A DNA stretch of 64,000 nt from CAJFUR01 sp904420575 (GCA_965119745.1 OZ221973.1:682001-746000); one strand, 5' to 3'. Positions 16,993 to 26,720 are shown, numbered from the stretch's first letter. Notes: a model not told the origin generated them from the sequence alone. Numbers and translations are program-made.

Positions 16993-18789
16993 ATGGCCGA
17001 ACGCGAAAAGGCCCCCGAAGATGCGAAGGGAAGGCCGTGGGTCAAGACCCTTTTCTCTTATGCGCGGCGGTGCAAAGGGAAGATGATCGCCTCGTTCGCC
17101 GTTTCGCTGGCAAGCGTCGGTGCGGGGTTCGTTCCGTTCTATGCGGTGTACCGCCTGATGGCAATGGCGATGGACGGCTCGCTGGCATGGGACAGGTCCG
17201 TCCTGTGGCTTGCTTTGGCCGCGGTCTTTTACCTTGCGAGCAAGGTGCTCTTCGGGATATCGACGCTTCTCTCGCACGTTTCCGCCTACACCATCCTGGA
17301 GACGCTTCGGCAGGACTTCGTCCGTAAGCTCATGAAGGCGTCCCTCGGCACCGTCCAGGCGAAGAGCATCGGCAACCTGAAGAACGTGTTCGTGGACCGG
17401 ATAGAGAGCATAGAGCCGCCTTTGGCCCACATGATCCCCGAACTGGGAGGATCGCTTGTCCTGGCGGCAGGGCTGGCGGCGTGGCTCGTGGCGATCGACT
17501 GGCGGATCGCGCTCGCTTGCCTTGCCTGCGTCCCCGTCGGGCTTGCCGTGTTCGCATCCAGCCTGAAGGACTTCAACGCGAAGTATGCCGCCTACATGGC
17601 GGAGAGCAACCGCGTGAACGGGGTGATCGTGGAGTACATCGAAGGCATCCAGGTGGTAAAGGCCTTCAACCAGGCAAGCGATTCCTACGAGAAGTACGCG
17701 GGATCGGTCCGCGCTTTCAAGGAGTTCACCATGCAGTGGTTCCGCTCTACCTGGGTCACCATGAACCTCATGTCGAGCATCATGCCGACGACGCTGCTCG
17801 GCGTGCTTCCCGTCGGCCTGGCCCTCTATTTCTCCGGCAGCCTTGCCCCGTCAGGCTTGGCCATGGGCATCGTGCTTTCCCTTGCCATCGTGGATCCCCT
17901 CATGCGCTTCACGTCGTTCGTGAACGAGATGAAGTCCATGGAGTACGCGGTCGCCGACGCCGCCGAGTTCCTCGACCTGCCCGAACTTCCCGAGCCAAAA
18001 TCCCGCGCGGAAACGTCGGGCTTCGCCGTGGAGATGAAGGACGTGCGCTTCTCCTACAAGGCGGGCGAAGAGGTCTTGCACGGGGTGTCGCTGTCGGTGC
18101 CCCAAGGGACGTTCACCGCACTCGTCGGGCCATCGGGGTCGGGCAAGTCCACGCTTGCGCGGCTTATCGCCAGACACTGGGACGTCGATGCCGGCTCCGT
18201 GTCGGTGAGCGGCACGGACGTGAGAAACATGCCGCTCGACCAGCTTTCCGAACTCGTCAGCTTCGTGCAGCAGGACAATTTCCTCTTCGATGCCACCATC
18301 GGGGACAACATCCGCCTCGGAAAGCCAAAGGCGACCGACGAGGAAATCGCGCGCGCCGCCCGCGCCGCATGTTGCGACGAATTCGTGAAACGCCTCCCTT
18401 GCGGCTACGGCACTTCCGCCGGCGAGGCAGGGCGCTTTCTTTCCGGCGGCGAACGCCAGCGCATATCCATCGCGCGCGCGATCCTGAAAGACGCGCCCGT
18501 CATCGTCTTGGACGAAGCAACGGCGTTCACCGACCCGGAAAACGAGGACAAGATACAGCGCTCCATCGCGCGTCTTGCCGCCGGCAAGACGCTCGTCGTC
18601 ATAGCGCATCGCCTATCCACCATCACGCGCGCCGACCAGATAGCGGTCGTCGACGGTGGATCGATAGTCGCTCTCGGTACCCACGAAGACCTGCTTGGGT
18701 CGTGCCCCCTCTATGCAAGGATGTGGGCGGCGCACGTTGGAACCCAAGACTGGGCCGCCGGATCGAACGCCGAAGGAGGCAACCGATGA
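16993..18789 (+). CDS. ABC transporter half-subunit 1 (fused membrane and ATPase domains)
   Basis: A 598-residue protein with an N-terminal six-helix membrane domain (about 25-315) and a C-terminal ATPase. The ATPase shows Walker A GPSGSGKS (379-386), signature LSGGERQR near 480 and Walker B VIVLDEAT near 502. The fold is exporter-type, but pairs of this kind (YbtP/YbtQ, IrtA/IrtB) can import metal-siderophores. Start ATG 16993 has only a weak GAGG upstream. Its stop overlaps the start of the next half-transporter (ATGA), as expected for a heterodimer. Next to an AraC gene and an ECF module, a siderophore-related role is favoured but unproven. Confidence 0.88.
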   Translation: MAEREKAPEDAKGRPWVKTLFSYARRCKGKMIASFAVSLASVGAGFVPFYAVYRLMAMAMDGSLAWDRSVLWLALAAVFYLASKVLFGISTLLSHVSAYTILETLRQDFVRKLMKASLGTVQAKSIGNLKNVFVDRIESIEPPLAHMIPELGGSLVLAAGLAAWLVAIDWRIALACLACVPVGLAVFASSLKDFNAKYAAYMAESNRVNGVIVEYIEGIQVVKAFNQASDSYEKYAGSVRAFKEFTMQWFRSTWVTMNLMSSIMPTTLLGVLPVGLALYFSGSLAPSGLAMGIVLSLAIVDPLMRFTSFVNEMKSMEYAVADAAEFLDLPELPEPKSRAETSGFAVEMKDVRFSYKAGEEVLHGVSLSVPQGTFTALVGPSGSGKSTLARLIARHWDVDAGSVSVSGTDVRNMPLDQLSELVSFVQQDNFLFDATIGDNIRLGKPKATDEEIARAARAACCDEFVKRLPCGYGTSAGEAGRFLSGGERQRISIARAILKDAPVIVLDEATAFTDPENEDKIQRSIARLAAGKTLVVIAHRLSTITRADQIAVVDGGSIVALGTHEDLLGSCPLYARMWAAHVGTQDWAAGSNAEGGNR

Positions 18790-20546
18790 CAAAGGCTCTC
18801 ATCCGCATCGTCAGGTGGACCGGCCCGTACAAAAAGAGGCTTTTCCTGGGCTGCGTATGCTCGTTTTTCATGACCTGGTCCATCGCGGCCCCGATCATGA
18901 TTGCCGCGTGGCTTCTTGCTCGGGTCGCAGAGGACGCACGCGGAACGTCCGTGCTCGACCCGTCATGGACGGGGCTTTCCCTGCTGGCGATCGCCGGCTG
19001 CGTGGTGTTGCGGTTCGCCTTCACGTACGGCAAGAACAGGTTGCAGGAATCCATCGGACACGAGGTGGCCGCAGAAGAGCGCATACGCATCGGCAACATC
19101 CTGAAGCGCGTGCCGCTCGGCTACTTCTCGCAGGTGAAGACGGGCGACATACTTGCAACGGCGACCACGGAGCTTGGCGTTTTGGAACTGCAAGGAATGA
19201 AGATGGTCGATGCCGTGATCAACGGCTACGTCAACCTCGCCGCGATCGTCTGCTTCCTGTTCGTCCTCCAGCCTGTGGCCGCAGCGGCGGCATTGGCGGG
19301 AACCATCGTTTCGTGCCTTGCCCTCGCCTCCATCAACCGCACGTCAAAGCGGCTTTCCCCCGCCGCCAACAAGGCGACGGAAAGCCTGTCGGGAGCCATC
19401 GTGGAATTCGTGCGTGGCTTGGGGACGGCGAAGGCCTACGGACACGACGACGCCGCCTCGAAGCCCATCCTTTCCGCTGCGCAGCGGCTCAAGAACGCCC
19501 GGGTGGCCATAGAGTTCGGCTTCACCCCCAGAAACGTCGTGCACCTTGTGGCCCTCAAGCTTGCGAGTGTCGGCGTGGTCGCCTGCGCCACGGCGGGCTT
19601 CGTTTCTGGCAACGTTCCTCTTTGGATATTCCTTGCGCTCGCGGCGTTTTCCTTCACCATCTTCTCCGGAGTGGAACGCATCAACGATTCGGCGCACATG
19701 TTGGGGGACCTTGACGACATACTCGACCGGATAGACGCGATCAAGCAGGCGAGGTTCATAGACGAGGACGGGAAGGACCTTCCCTTGGACGGCTGCGCCA
19801 TCGAGTTCAAGGACGTGTCGTTCTCCTATTCGGGAAGCAGCGGCAAGCAGGCCCTCCGAAAAGCGAGCTTTACGATCCCCGAAGGCACCACGTGCGCCAT
19901 CGTCGGCCCGTCCGGTTCGGGAAAGACCACGATAGCCAACCTCATGATGCGCTTTTGGGACGTCAGCGAAGGCGCAGTGCTCGTGGGCGGGCGCGACGTG
20001 AGAGACCTCACGTGCAACGGCCTTCTTAAGAACTTTTCGGCGGTTTTCCAGAACGTCTACCTCTTCAACGACACCATAGAGGGCAACATCCGGTTCGGAA
20101 AGCCAAGCGCGACGCACGAAGAGGTGCTCGACGCCGCACGAAGGGCGCAGGTGGACGAATTCGTGCGCGACCTTCCCGACGGTTACGCCACCGTTGTGGG
20201 AGAGGGAGGCAACGCCTTTTCCGGCGGTCAGAAGCAGCGCATCTCCATCGCCCGGGCCCTTCTCAAGGACGCTCCCATCGTCGTTTTGGACGAGGCCACG
20301 GCAAGCATAGACCCCGAGAACGAAGCCTTGATCCAAGCGGCGCTTTCGGAACTCACCCAGGGAAAGACCGTGGTCGTGATAGCCCACAGGCTGGCAACCG
20401 TCGAACATGCCGACCAGATCCTCGTGCTGGACGACGGAGCCGTCATGCAGCACGGCACGCACGAAAAGCTCCTTGCACAAGAGGGGATCTATCGCGACTT
20501 CGTCAGGATAAGGCGCGAAGCCGAGGGATGGCGCTTCAAGGCCTGA
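18786..20546 (+). CDS. ABC transporter half-subunit 2 (fused membrane and ATPase domains)
   Basis: A 586-residue partner of the preceding half-transporter. The membrane domain occupies about 15-320, with segments such as PIMIAAWLLARV, SLLAIAGCVVLRFAF and IFLALAAFSFTIFSG. The ATPase has GPSGSGKTT near 380, signature FSGGQKQR and Walker B IVVLDEAT. Both ATPase sites of the pair look consensus, so there is no obvious degenerate site. Translation is coupled by the 4-nt ATGA overlap. The upstream extension of this frame is antisense or out-of-frame shadow of subunit 1 and is not used. A GCAGGCC/GGCCTGC hairpin at 20678-20695 follows, without a clear T-run. Confidence 0.88.
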   Translation: MTKALIRIVRWTGPYKKRLFLGCVCSFFMTWSIAAPIMIAAWLLARVAEDARGTSVLDPSWTGLSLLAIAGCVVLRFAFTYGKNRLQESIGHEVAAEERIRIGNILKRVPLGYFSQVKTGDILATATTELGVLELQGMKMVDAVINGYVNLAAIVCFLFVLQPVAAAAALAGTIVSCLALASINRTSKRLSPAANKATESLSGAIVEFVRGLGTAKAYGHDDAASKPILSAAQRLKNARVAIEFGFTPRNVVHLVALKLASVGVVACATAGFVSGNVPLWIFLALAAFSFTIFSGVERINDSAHMLGDLDDILDRIDAIKQARFIDEDGKDLPLDGCAIEFKDVSFSYSGSSGKQALRKASFTIPEGTTCAIVGPSGSGKTTIANLMMRFWDVSEGAVLVGGRDVRDLTCNGLLKNFSAVFQNVYLFNDTIEGNIRFGKPSATHEEVLDAARRAQVDEFVRDLPDGYATVVGEGGNAFSGGQKQRISIARALLKDAPIVVLDEATASIDPENEALIQAALSELTQGKTVVVIAHRLATVEHADQILVLDDGAVMQHGTHEKLLAQEGIYRDFVRIRREAEGWRFKA

Positions 20547-20817
20547 CGGGAAGCGCGTAGGCGTGACGCATGGGAACAAGCGCATGCCGGGCGCGAGCGA
20601 GCACGGGGGTGAGTGGCGCACGCAGGCGCGGAGACGTGCGGGGCAACGTGAGGGGCGTCAGGCGGAAGCGCGTGGGCGCAGGCCTGACGGCCTGCCTGCA
20701 CGGCTTCGGCCTGCGGCGAGGCTCCGTCCCGCATGCAGTTCCGGCCGAAAGCGTCTTGTGCCGGCGCCATGGAAACATGGTATGCTATCGTAACCCACGA
20801 ACAGGAAGGCGCCGGAC

Positions 20818-21564
20818 ATGCGTGCAAAACGACGGGCAGCCGATCTGCCAGCAATTGACGCAAGCCTGATCTGCGATGCCGCTTTGAGACTCACCAAGGA
20901 GTTCGGGATTGACGGTTGGTCCATCCGCCAGCTGGCCAAGGAGATCGACGCGAGGCCAAACGTCATCAACTACCACGTAGGGCGAAGGGAAGACGTGGTC
21001 CATCTCGTCATGGAGCGGGTCAACGCCGAGATTTCCCTTCCCGGGCCCTGCAAGGGCTGGAAGCCGTGGTTCAGGCTTCTTTTGGGGGAACTGCGCCGCA
21101 CTCTGAGGAAATATCCCGGTGTCGCGCGCAGGCTCGCCGCCATAGGCCCTGGCCTCGGAGAATCCAACCGCATCATCAACCAGGGGATTCAGATGCTGGA
21201 GGATGCCGGATTCAACGACCAGTCCGCATTCGCATACTCCATCCTGCTGTGCCAGACATGCTCCTTCGTCGCCGCCGAGGACGACAGGGACCGGCTAGGC
21301 GAGGTGCGCAAAGAGACGGGCAGGGCGTACGCTGGTGCCCTTTCCACGCCCGAACCCGGCGTTGCCGCCCTGGCGAAGGCCGTCAAGCCCCTGACCGAGA
21401 GCGAAAGCCTGAGACAGGATTTCTTCGACCGTCAGTTTTCGGTCCTTGTCGATGCTCTTCTCGACGGACTGGAAGAAAACCTTCTGCGAGATCCACCGAC
21501 ATGCCACGAACACGAGCCTTCAAAACGCCTCGATCCCGGCCGAAGTTCTGAACACAAGCTTTAA
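20818..21564 (+). CDS. TetR-family transcriptional regulator
   Basis: A 248-residue regulator with an N-terminal TetR helix-turn-helix (about 10-60: LICDAALRLTKEFGIDGWSI, then QLAKEIDARPNVINYHVG) and a long helical ligand domain with a tetracycline-repressor-like C-terminal part. ATG 20818 has AGGAAGG about 9 nt upstream. A TATGCT box at about 20778 may be its -10. It is in line with the ABC half-transporter pair but separated by 270 bp, and converges on the peptide-type ABC importer operon. Either could be its target; a perfect palindrome before that importer (26559-26573) is a candidate site. Effector unknown. Confidence 0.87.
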   Translation: MRAKRRAADLPAIDASLICDAALRLTKEFGIDGWSIRQLAKEIDARPNVINYHVGRREDVVHLVMERVNAEISLPGPCKGWKPWFRLLLGELRRTLRKYPGVARRLAAIGPGLGESNRIINQGIQMLEDAGFNDQSAFAYSILLCQTCSFVAAEDDRDRLGEVRKETGRAYAGALSTPEPGVAALAKAVKPLTESESLRQDFFDRQFSVLVDALLDGLEENLLRDPPTCHEHEPSKRLDPGRSSEHKL

Positions 21565-21678
21565 GTCGCCGCAGCCTGGCCGAATCGCTGCGTGGCGGCA
21601 ACCCGGCAGCCCAGCAACCCGGCGCACCGGCCTAAGCGCTACGTGATAGCAATCCGTCAATCCGGCGCCCTGCCCGCC

Positions 21679-23163
21679 TCACCGGCCCTCGAAGGGAACG
21701 GCGATCCGTTCCTCGCAGGTGTAGCGCGCCACCCTCTCCGCATGGGTGACAACGACAAGCGCCAAACCCTCGTTTCGCTTCAGCTGGTTCAGCATATCAA
21801 GAATGTCCTTTTGGGTGGTGGGGTCGAGGGCGGAGGTCGATTCGTCGCAAACAAGCACCTTGGGCTCATGGGCGAGAGCCCGGGCGACGGCAACGCGCTG
21901 GGCCTGCCCACCCGAAAGCGAGCGGGGATACTGGCGTTTGATTTCGTCGGGCAAACGCGTCAAAGCCAAAAGCTCCGAGACCCGCTCCCTCACCTCCTTC
22001 CTCGACCAGCGAGGATGCACCCGCCTGACGGCGCGAGAAAGCTGGGTGTCCACACAAAGCGCGGGATTGAGGCTCGTTGCAGGATCCTGCGGCACCGTCT
22101 GCACGGCAGCAAGCTCGGTTTGCGACCGATCCTTGAACGAGGGCGCGAGAACATGCAGGTCCCCATCGCCCAAATCGAGCGTCGCAGAACCTTTTTCCGC
22201 AGGGCGCTCTCCCGTGATGGCCCTGACAATCGTGCTTTTGCCCGACCCCGAAGGCCCGAAGAGGGAAAGCCCCCGACCATGATTGATCGAAAACGCGGCG
22301 TTCCTCGCTGCAACCTTGCCGTCGGGCGTCACGACGTCGAAGCCTGATGCCGAAAGCACAGGGGCACCGGCGGATGAATCCACTTCATCGCGGGGACGCC
22401 GTTCAAGCCGCTGGGCGTCAACGAGCTTGCGGGCGTAATCGGTCTTGGGACTGCCCATCAGCTCGGAATGCGAGACCGTTTCGAGAACGCGGCCCTCTTG
22501 GAGAACGGTGACGGATTCGGCGAACTTGCCGGCCACATCAAGGTCATGGGTGATGGCGACGACGCTCATTCCCGATTCGGAGCAGATCCCCCTGATGGTG
22601 GCCACGACCTCGTTGGCGGCGGCTTCGTCGAGGCCGGCGGTGGGCTCGTCGAGTATAAGCACGCGAGGTTTCGGCGCGATGGCCTTGGCGATGGCCACGC
22701 GCCGGCGCTGTCCTCCGGAAAGTGAGCGCGGCCTCCGGTCGAGCAGCCCTTTGACGCCCGAGAGGCCCACCCTACCAAGCAGGCCGAGAGCGTCCTCGTC
22801 GTCCATCGGGGCGGATTCTGACAGCAACGTGCGCACCGTCATGTGGGGCGTGAGCGAGAGGGCAGGATCCTGCGACAGCCACGATACCGTTTCCGCCCGG
22901 TAACGCCTTAGCGACGAGCCTTTGAGAGAAAGAACGTCCGCCCCGTCAACGACAATCGATCCGGCCTCGTGAACGAGGCCGGATCGGATACGCCCCATGA
23001 GTGCGAGGGCGAGCGTGGTTTTGCCCGACCCCGATTCCCCGACGAGGGCGCGGTTTTCTCCGGCCAAAATCTCTATCGACAGATCGTCGATAACGCGTTT
23101 GCCCCCGAGAGTTGCAATCGAAAGGCCCGCTATCTCGACAATCGCGTCCGCTCCGTTCGTCAC
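21679..23163 (-). CDS. Fused DppD-DppF-type double ATPase of a peptide/nickel-type ABC importer
   Basis: A 494-residue chain with two ABC ATPase domains. Domain 1 has Walker A GESGSGKT (42-49), signature LSGGQ (148-152) and Walker B LILDEPTAGLD (169-179). Domain 2 has GPSGSGKS (303-310), LSGGQAQR and VLVCDESTSALD, where the usual Pro after Glu is Ser. DppD- and DppF-like ATPases are normally separate proteins; here they are joined in one. It overlaps the upstream permease gene by 4 nt and is the last gene of the operon. The substrate could be oligopeptides, nickel or another small ligand; a Tat-lipoprotein binding protein starts the operon. Confidence 0.92.
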   Translation of the reverse strand: MTNGADAIVEIAGLSIATLGGKRVIDDLSIEILAGENRALVGESGSGKTTLALALMGRIRSGLVHEAGSIVVDGADVLSLKGSSLRRYRAETVSWLSQDPALSLTPHMTVRTLLSESAPMDDEDALGLLGRVGLSGVKGLLDRRPRSLSGGQRRRVAIAKAIAPKPRVLILDEPTAGLDEAAANEVVATIRGICSESGMSVVAITHDLDVAGKFAESVTVLQEGRVLETVSHSELMGSPKTDYARKLVDAQRLERRPRDEVDSSAGAPVLSASGFDVVTPDGKVAARNAAFSINHGRGLSLFGPSGSGKSTIVRAITGERPAEKGSATLDLGDGDLHVLAPSFKDRSQTELAAVQTVPQDPATSLNPALCVDTQLSRAVRRVHPRWSRKEVRERVSELLALTRLPDEIKRQYPRSLSGGQAQRVAVARALAHEPKVLVCDESTSALDPTTQKDILDMLNQLKRNEGLALVVVTHAERVARYTCEERIAVPFEGR

Positions 23164-23975
23164 AGGTTGCTCCTTTTCCCTATTCGATCAAGCAGAAGAT
23201 TGCCCGATATGGTGATACAGGCAATCGCGATAGTGGGAGCAAGCGCGGCCCACGGGTTCAGGCTGATGCCCGTGACGCCCGTCTGTATCATGGTTCCCCA
23301 GTCGGAGCCCGTTCCGAGGGGGTCGAACCCGAGAAAAGCGGCCGTCGCAACGAGATAGACGGAGTTGATAAACCTCATGCCCACCGTAGTCGCCAAGGGA
23401 ACCGCTAAGTTCGGAAGCACCTCGCGCACAGCCGTCTTCGCCGCCGAATCGCCGGAAAGACGCGCCGCCGTCACATAAGGCGATGCGGCCACGGGACGGA
23501 CGAGCGAGCGCGTGTACCGGGCTATGTAGGGTGCCGACACCGCCGTGGTCACCACGATCATCGTCCCCACTCCCGAACCAAGCCCGAACACAAGAACCAT
23601 GACCACGAGTATCGAAGGAATGACCAGCAGCAGATCGAGCAGGTACGATAACGCATCGGCGAACCTGCCCTTCGTGCTCACGGCGAACCCGAGAGCCACG
23701 CCCACGGCAGCGGCGACGGCGGTGGAAACAGCGGCGACGGCGATAAGGTGCGCGCCGCCGTGCATGAGGCGCGCCAAAACATCGCGGCCAAGCCCGTCGG
23801 TGCCCAAAGGATGCTCGGCGCTCGGAGGCATGAACGCGGCCCCCACGGTGCTTGTCCCGTCTGCCGGGGAAAGCGATCCGGCGAGCGCAAGAGCGAGAAA
23901 AGCGACGAAGAAGACGAGAAGCACAAGATCGGGCCAAGAGAGCAGCTTCTCGCTAACGCTACGCTTCGATCTCAT
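23160..23975 (-). CDS. DppC-type ABC permease
   Basis: A 271-residue inner permease of the peptide/nickel importer family. An N-terminal membrane segment (LVLLVFFVAFLALALAG) is followed by the family motif HPLGTDGLGRDVLARL, four to five further segments and the EAA-like coupling loop around ARLSGDSAAKTAVREVLPN. ATG 23975 has GGAGG 7 nt upstream and gives the normal length; the frame is open further but without support. It overlaps the DppB-type gene by 17 nt and the ATPase by 4 nt. Confidence 0.93.
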   Translation of the reverse strand: MRSKRSVSEKLLSWPDLVLLVFFVAFLALALAGSLSPADGTSTVGAAFMPPSAEHPLGTDGLGRDVLARLMHGGAHLIAVAAVSTAVAAAVGVALGFAVSTKGRFADALSYLLDLLLVIPSILVVMVLVFGLGSGVGTMIVVTTAVSAPYIARYTRSLVRPVAASPYVTAARLSGDSAAKTAVREVLPNLAVPLATTVGMRFINSVYLVATAAFLGFDPLGTGSDWGTMIQTGVTGISLNPWAALAPTIAIACITISGNLLLDRIGKRSNL

Positions 23976-24936
23976 GGGACCGCCTCCTTCCCAACCCGTC
24001 GGCAATCCAGAAAGCCGCAAGCGATACCGCTATGACAACCGTCGAGCAAGCCATGAGCAAATCGGGCTCGCGGTTGAGTACGGCGTTGACAAGGAGCGTG
24101 CCCAAGCCGGGAAAGCTGAAAAGGGATTCGATGATGACCGTGCCGCCGATAAGATACGGCACGACCGAAGCCGCCGACTGCGCAACGGGAGCGACGATTC
24201 CAGGCAGGAGGTTTTTGACGATCACCCTTCTTTCCGGCAGGCCGGAAAGTCGGGCCGATTCGACATGAAGCGTCTGGTTCTCCCGCTCGACCACGGCGCG
24301 CACCGGGCGCACAAGGGTGCAAGACCCAATGAGGGATATGGCGACGATGGGAAGCACCATGATGATGGGTTTGTCGAACATCGAGCCGCTCCCGACGGGA
24401 AGAAGCGATACGGCGGGAAACCACCCAAGTTGCGTCGCGAACACCAAGATGAGAAAGAATCCGACAACGAACTCGGGTGTTCCCACAACGGCAAGCGCAA
24501 GCGTACTCACCATCTTGTCTGCCGCCTTGCCGCCATTAAGACCCGCGAAAATGCCCCCAGCCGTGCCGACCACAATCACCAAAACAAGAGAGATCGCAAA
24601 AATCACTCCGGTGCGCGCAAGGGGGCCGACCATAGCGTCGGCCACGGGCAGCCCCGACGCAAGAACGGTTCCGAAGTCGCCCTGCAGCGCATGAGCGCAC
24701 CAGAGGACGAAACGATAGAGTACTGGCTTGTCGAGGCCGTATTGCTGCGTGAGTTCGGCCACGCGCTCGGGAGTCGCCTGCAATCCGAGACGCTGCGTGG
24801 CGGCATCGCCGGGCAGCGCCTCAAGGGCGAGGAACACGAGCAGGCACGTGAAGATCAGCGAGATTGCGAAGATAAGGGTGCGGGAGAGCACCCGCAGTGC
24901 GCGGTGCCCTCCCGTGCGGTCGGCGTTCGGTGACAT
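23959..24936 (-). CDS. DppB-type ABC permease
   Basis: A 325-residue permease with an N-terminal membrane segment (TLIFAISLIFTCLLVFLALE), the family region LPGDAATQRLG and QYGLDKPVLYRFVLWC, and five further segments. The coupling loop reads ARLSGLPERRVIVKNLLPG. ATG 24936 gives the usual length. It lies 17 bp after the interrupted substrate-binding protein gene and overlaps the DppC-type gene. It forms the channel with that second permease. The sequence gives no hint of what is transported. Confidence 0.92.
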   Translation of the reverse strand: MSPNADRTGGHRALRVLSRTLIFAISLIFTCLLVFLALEALPGDAATQRLGLQATPERVAELTQQYGLDKPVLYRFVLWCAHALQGDFGTVLASGLPVADAMVGPLARTGVIFAISLVLVIVVGTAGGIFAGLNGGKAADKMVSTLALAVVGTPEFVVGFFLILVFATQLGWFPAVSLLPVGSGSMFDKPIIMVLPIVAISLIGSCTLVRPVRAVVERENQTLHVESARLSGLPERRVIVKNLLPGIVAPVAQSAASVVPYLIGGTVIIESLFSFPGLGTLLVNAVLNREPDLLMACSTVVIAVSLAAFWIADGLGRRRSHEIEA

Positions 24937-24953
24937 GCCCTTCGTCCGATTCG

Positions 24954-26528
24954 CTAAGCGGAGAGGGTTGCCTTGGCGAACAGGGGCACCGAGAGCGTGA
25001 TGTCTATGCCGTCGAGGCCGTTCACCTGCCCGCTCAGATCGGCGCAGTACCCCCAAACGATATCGCCGCCCTCGGCCCAGAGACGCTCCTGTGCTTGGTT
25101 GAGGAGTTCCGCCCGGTCGGCCTCATCCACCGTCGAGGTGGCTTGGGCCAAGAGGGAATCGTACTCGTCATCCTTTCACTGGCTGAAGTTGTACGGCGAG
25201 CTGCCACCGGTGTACATGACGGCCGAAGCGATATACGGGCGATTGATGAGATAGGTTGCGAAAATCTGCGCTCCGTAGATGTTGTTCATGTCGGAGAACA
25301 GCGTCGTCGGATCGATCTCCTTCACCGACACCGTAATGCCCGCCTTCTCCAGCTGGGCCTTGAGCATCTCCGCAGAATCGTTGACGCCGGTGGTGGTTTC
25401 GGCGGTCGTGATCTCTAGCTCGGTCACGCCCTTTTCTTCGAGCACCTTCTTGGCGGCGTCGAAGTCGTAGGCACGCTGCTCGAGGGAATCATTGTAGCCC
25501 GGCATGCCCTGGCCAAGCACATCATTGCCAACCACGCCCGCAGAGCGGAAGATGGTGTCGTTCATGGTCTGGCGGTCGACGATAAGCTTGAGGGCCTCGC
25601 GCACCTCGGGATCGTCGAAGGGCGCGGAGGACGCATTGAGGCAGAAGCGGAAAGAACTCGAATTCTCGATGCCGCCGTTCAGAACGTTGAAGCCGGACTG
25701 GCCTTCGAGCGTGGCCGCGTTCGTCGTCGAGATTTGATGGGCGAAATCGACCTCACCGCTCGTGAGCGCCGTGTACCTCGTCTCGGGGTCGGTGATGGGA
25801 ACGATCTCGACCGTGTCGATGACCGGAGCGCCTCCCCAGTAGTCGGCGTTCTTCTCAAGCACGGCTCCGGTGTCGGGAGAGAAGGAGACAAGCTTGAAGG
25901 GGCCGCTGCCGATGTCGCCAGAGAAATCGTCGCCGGCGCTGCCCGCCGGGAACACGAAGGTGACGGCGGAAACGACCTCGTCCCAGAAAGTGGCCTGCGG
26001 CGAGAGGAGTTGAAGCGTGAACGTGCGCTCGTCCACGACCGAGCTGCCCTCCCAATCGACGTTCGCGTAGAACGACGAATACATGGGCGAGGTGCCGGCG
26101 TACTGGAGGCTGTAGAGCGCATCTTCAGCCGTGACGGGAGTCCCGTTGTGATACCTCACGCCCTCTTTCAGCGTGACGTTCCACGCAGTGGCGTCCTCGT
26201 TGGACTCGATGCTTTCCGCAAGGGAGTTCTCGACGACGCCGTTGCGAAGAAGAATCAGAGAGTCGTAGACGTTGAGTGCAATAGCAAGGGGAAGAAGCGT
26301 GGAGAAAGTGGCCGGATCAAGCGTGTCGGTCGCGCTCCCCATCATTGCCACGCGCAGGACCTTCGAAGTCTCGCCGTCGGGCGAAGACGAGACGGCTTGA
26401 TCGCCTTCGCCCGAAGAGCAGCCGGTCAAAAGGCCGCCAATACCGAACGACAAGGCGAAACCACCCATCATCTTCATATAATCGCGCCTGGTCATTGCTG
26501 AAGATGCAAACCCGCATTTGTCCGACAT
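24954..26528 (-). pseudogene. Peptide/nickel-type ABC substrate-binding lipoprotein with in-frame TGA
   Basis: Family 5 solute-binding protein. The N-terminus has a twin-arginine motif TRRDYMK (13-19) and lipobox LLTGC with C37, so it is probably a Tat-exported lipoprotein. The frame is open for 450 residues to a TGA at 25176-25178, then continues in the same frame for 73 more residues to the stop at 24954. Both parts belong together: the text reads NFSQ-stop-KDDEYDSLLAQ, where Trp (TGG) would be natural, and the last part is the normal C-terminal lobe end. A single base change, an assembly error or readthrough would explain it. ATG 26528 has GGGAGA 6-7 nt upstream. The rest of the operon looks intact. 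Confidence 0.85.
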
Positions 26529-26558
26529 CGCGTTCTCCCGTTCTCTGTGCTGTCATAA

Positions 26559-26616
26559 TTGGACAGCGTCCAACAAAAGTCGCGAAAATGATAGACCAAA
26601 AAGTTTCTTTTGTCTA
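26559..26616 (-). promoter_or_regulatory. Palindromic operators before the peptide-type ABC operon
   Basis: TTGGACAGCGTCCAA (26559-26573) is a perfect 6-bp palindrome with a 3-bp centre, 31 bp upstream of the substrate-binding protein start. A second imperfect inverted repeat (TAGACC...TGTCTAA, 26592-26616) lies just upstream. These are candidate repressor sites; the local stretch is AT-rich. Confidence 0.45.
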
Positions 26617-26640
26617 ACTATTTTTTTGCCGGACGGAACC

Positions 26641-26720
26641 ATCCGCCGATTTGCCGCAATTGCACCGAAACGTATCCGCGCGGTTACGCGTCCGGCGCGA
26701 AGCAGGCGTACCCTTGTTCC
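26641..26720 (+). promoter_or_regulatory. Conserved leader/promoter of XRE copy 2
   Basis: Shares ATCCGCCGATTTGCCG and TTGCAC...GCGGTTACGCG with copy 3 and most of copy 1. TACCCT (26709-26714) lies 6 nt before the ATG at 26721, and no ribosome binding site is visible. Differences from copies 1 and 3 are scattered point changes. Confidence 0.5.

Noticed and set aside
16993..20546. Drug-efflux pump as the firm function of the ABC pair
   Set aside because: The fold allows it, but the AraC/ECF context fits metallophore handling better; left open.
25176..25178. TGA as a selenocysteine codon in the ABC binding protein
   Set aside because: No family member is known to carry selenocysteine here, the expected residue is Trp, and no convincing adjacent SECIS-like hairpin was seen.
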